Part shown: positions 5,275 to 6,790 of the stretch, piece by piece
Position numbering within the stretch: position 1 is the first letter of the stretch
How the letters are laid out: each line of letters begins with the position of its first letter
Assembly: GCA_002371695.1 (NCBI GenBank)
Contig: DFGG01000023.1
Span: 1-6,790, forward strand
Reading direction: 5' to 3'
Source: a bacterium UBA3756
GTDB taxonomy: Bacteria; Bacteroidota; Bacteroidia; Bacteroidales; Bacteroidaceae
Length of the DNA: 6,790 nt
Notes under the pieces: model-generated
Told to the model about the DNA's origin: nothing
The model's input: only the letters and a program-made list of their open reading frames with translations
The model's database searches: none
Program-made: the position numbers and the translations under genes

Positions 5275-6790
5275 GCCTTCCTTTTCCTCCTTTGCCTTCT
5301 GAGCCTTTTTGGCCTCTTTTGCAGCAGCCTTCTCAGCCTTACGCTCTTCCTTGGCCTTTTGCTTCTCCAGCTTCTTCTGTTGTTTACGTTCCTCTTTGGC
5401 CTTGCGGTCTTCGTCAGATATCTTGTGGAACTTGATGCCTGGGTTGGTGATCTTCATCTTATGCATCTGATCGGTATCAGTGAAGGAGAACGAACAGTAG
5501 AGGTCGCGGTAGTTGCCGTGCTGGTGGATGTCGCCTGAGGCCACGGCACCGTCGCTCTCGATGACGGCTGTGATGTTGCGCACGTGGATGCCCTTGTAGC
5601 TGCAGTCCGTCACCTTGGCGCTGACGTTGCCAATGGGCAGTTTGCCGCCCTTCTTCTTGCGCATCAGGGCTGTGCGGGGCTTGGAGATGTCTATCTTGAA
5701 GTCGGCATGTGCTGCAATATCTCCCATGCCCTTGATGTCCATCACCTTTCCCAGGTTGAATGCCTGCGAGCTGGCACTGCCCGTGACGTACTTGTTCAGG
5801 CCGTCGAGGGTGAACATGCAGTTGAGGGCTCCGCCAGCCGTGCCCACTGTTCCCTGAAAAGTCACTCGCTTCCACAGTACGGCGAAGTAGCCTGTATAAT
5901 TGATGTCGCCCAGCAGGCGCAGTTGTTTCATCATCAGCTTCTTCACGGTGAACTGGTTGATGATTTTCTCCTTGATGTCGCCCCTGGCAGTCATCTTGCT
6001 CACGTCGAAGTGTACGTTGAGTTTCTCCTTCTCCTTCAGGTTCTTGATGTCGCCCGTGGCCTTGATGCTCAGTTTCTTGTCGTCGGTAGTCACAAGGATG
6101 TCCCGGAAGGCTATCGTGGAGTCGGTACCGCTCATGCGAACGCTCAGGTTCAGCGGCATGGTGAACTTGTTAAGCACGGGGGCGAAGGCTCGTGAGATGT
6201 CTTTCAGCTGTGTCCTGCCAGTGATGGTGCTGGTGGAGTAGGAGAATCGCCGTCCCTTCTTCTTGTTGGGCAGTACCAGCTCTGCCTGTTTGAATTTCAG
6301 CTCGGTATTCTTCTGCAGGATGGTCACGTCGCTCAGTACGACCTTCTCCTTGTCGGCCTTGATTCCAGCCCTGAGGTCTCTGATGTCAATGCCAGAGATG
6401 GAGTCTGTGGCTGTCATCTGCGTGAGTGTTCCCACCACCGTTCCTTTGACGATGGAGTCGATGGTGAGCTTGAGGTCAGCCGTGACGTCGAGATGCTTGG
6501 CATCAAAGAAGCCGCGCTTGGGCTTACCGACATTCTTACGAGGCTTGTGGTTGTCGTTCTTATAGCGCAGCTGGCTGATGTCTATCAGCAGTCGTCCGCC
6601 TTTCTCGATGGGCTGTGTACCCTCTGTAGTAGCAGTGAGTAGCGCGATAGATGCCTGATTGCTGATGAGACTGTCTTTACGGGAGTGGGAGGTCCATGAT
6701 GTGGCTACGTCGTTGATTTCAATCTTTTGCTTGCCCAGCCATCCCTTGTTGTAATGGGCCATTCGGAGGCTGATGTCTCTGTCGTTGTAT
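5242..6790 (-). CDS. AsmA/TamB-like envelope protein, C-terminal part, with lysine-rich tail
   Basis: The frame is open from the right edge to TGA at 5244-5242, giving about 515 residues; the true start is outside the window. The ATG at 6762 is probably internal, because the frame continues upstream (YNDRDISLR) with no stop. Up to about the last 60 residues it is a run of alternating beta-strand patterns such as IKADKEKVVLSDVTI, GDINYTGYFAVLWKRVTFQG, GTAGGALNCMFTL and IAAHADFKIDIS. These are typical of the repetitive beta-sheet groove in AsmA/TamB-type proteins, which span the periplasm and take part in lipid transport or outer-membrane assembly. No transmembrane segment is visible in this part; an N-terminal anchor would be upstream. 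The end (5242-5421) is a K/E/A-rich charged helix of about 59 residues finishing GKKKKKFLGLF. It converges on the mannan operon and shares the terminator; no functional link to mannan use is implied. Family assignment rests on pattern only, and another Bacteroidota beta-repeat protein is possible. Confidence 0.6.
   Translation of the reverse strand, partial: YNDRDISLRMAHYNKGWLGKQKIEINDVATSWTSHSRKDSLISNQASIALLTATTEGTQPIEKGGRLLIDISQLRYKNDNHKPRKNVGKPKRGFFDAKHLDVTADLKLTIDSIVKGTVVGTLTQMTATDSISGIDIRDLRAGIKADKEKVVLSDVTILQKNTELKFKQAELVLPNKKKGRRFSYSTSTITGRTQLKDISRAFAPVLNKFTMPLNLSVRMSGTDSTIAFRDILVTTDDKKLSIKATGDIKNLKEKEKLNVHFDVSKMTARGDIKEKIINQFTVKKLMMKQLRLLGDINYTGYFAVLWKRVTFQGTVGTAGGALNCMFTLDGLNKYVTGSASSQAFNLGKVMDIKGMGDIAAHADFKIDISKPRTALMRKKKGGKLPIGNVSAKVTDCSYKGIHVRNITAVIESDGAVASGDIHQHGNYRDLYCSFSFTDTDQMHKMKITNPGIKFHKISDEDRKAKEERKQQKKLEKQKAKEERKAEKAAAKEAKKAQKAKEEKEGKKKKKFLGLF

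Noticed and set aside
5584..6195. 203-codon open frame on the + strand
   Set aside because: It lies wholly opposite the AsmA/TamB-like gene, has no recognisable domain, and its His/Val/Leu-rich make-up is what the complement of a Lys/Asp/Thr-rich beta-repeat gene gives.
6760..6762. ATG as the start of the - strand gene
   Set aside because: The same frame stays open to the window edge with protein-like sequence, so this is more likely an internal Met of a larger gene.

Overview
The window looks like a Bacteroidota chromosome, most plausibly Bacteroidales and perhaps a Prevotella-like gut or rumen species. The signs are the mannan-operon gene content, a lipoprotein exo-mannanase, A-rich leaders with no Shine-Dalgarno motif before the starts, and moderate GC. 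The genus is a guess.

Positions 1-5228 on the + strand are the 3' part of a tightly packed operon. In order it holds the C-terminal end of a CE7-type acetyl esterase (1-209), a GH26 exo-mannanase lipoprotein (214-1350), a GH130 mannosylglucose phosphorylase (1363-2547), a GPH-family sugar symporter (2550-3944) and a cellobiose 2-epimerase (3948-5228). The gaps are 4, 12, 2 and 3 nt. A strong hairpin with a T-rich tail (5233-5274) ends the operon.

The last four genes match in order and type the mannan pathway described in Bacteroides fragilis. In that pathway the GH26 enzyme cuts mannobiose from beta-mannan chains outside the inner membrane and the symporter imports it. The epimerase then turns the reducing-end mannose into glucose, and the GH130 enzyme phosphorolyses mannosylglucose to mannose 1-phosphate and glucose. 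The upstream esterase would remove acetyl groups from acetylated (gluco)mannan first. No SusC/SusD pair, galactosidase or regulator lies in the window; these may be upstream.

Positions 5242-6790 on the - strand hold the C-terminal part of a large AsmA/TamB-like envelope protein with a lysine-rich tail. Its start lies beyond the window. It converges on the operon, and its last codons lie inside the operon terminator.

The pathway is known, so I do not claim a new system. The unusual points are a roughly 30-residue insertion in the epimerase, a long hairpin just inside the epimerase gene, the terminator/coding overlap, and the charged tail of the envelope protein. There is no gene-free stretch over 300 bases, and I saw no RNA gene, CRISPR array or mobile element.
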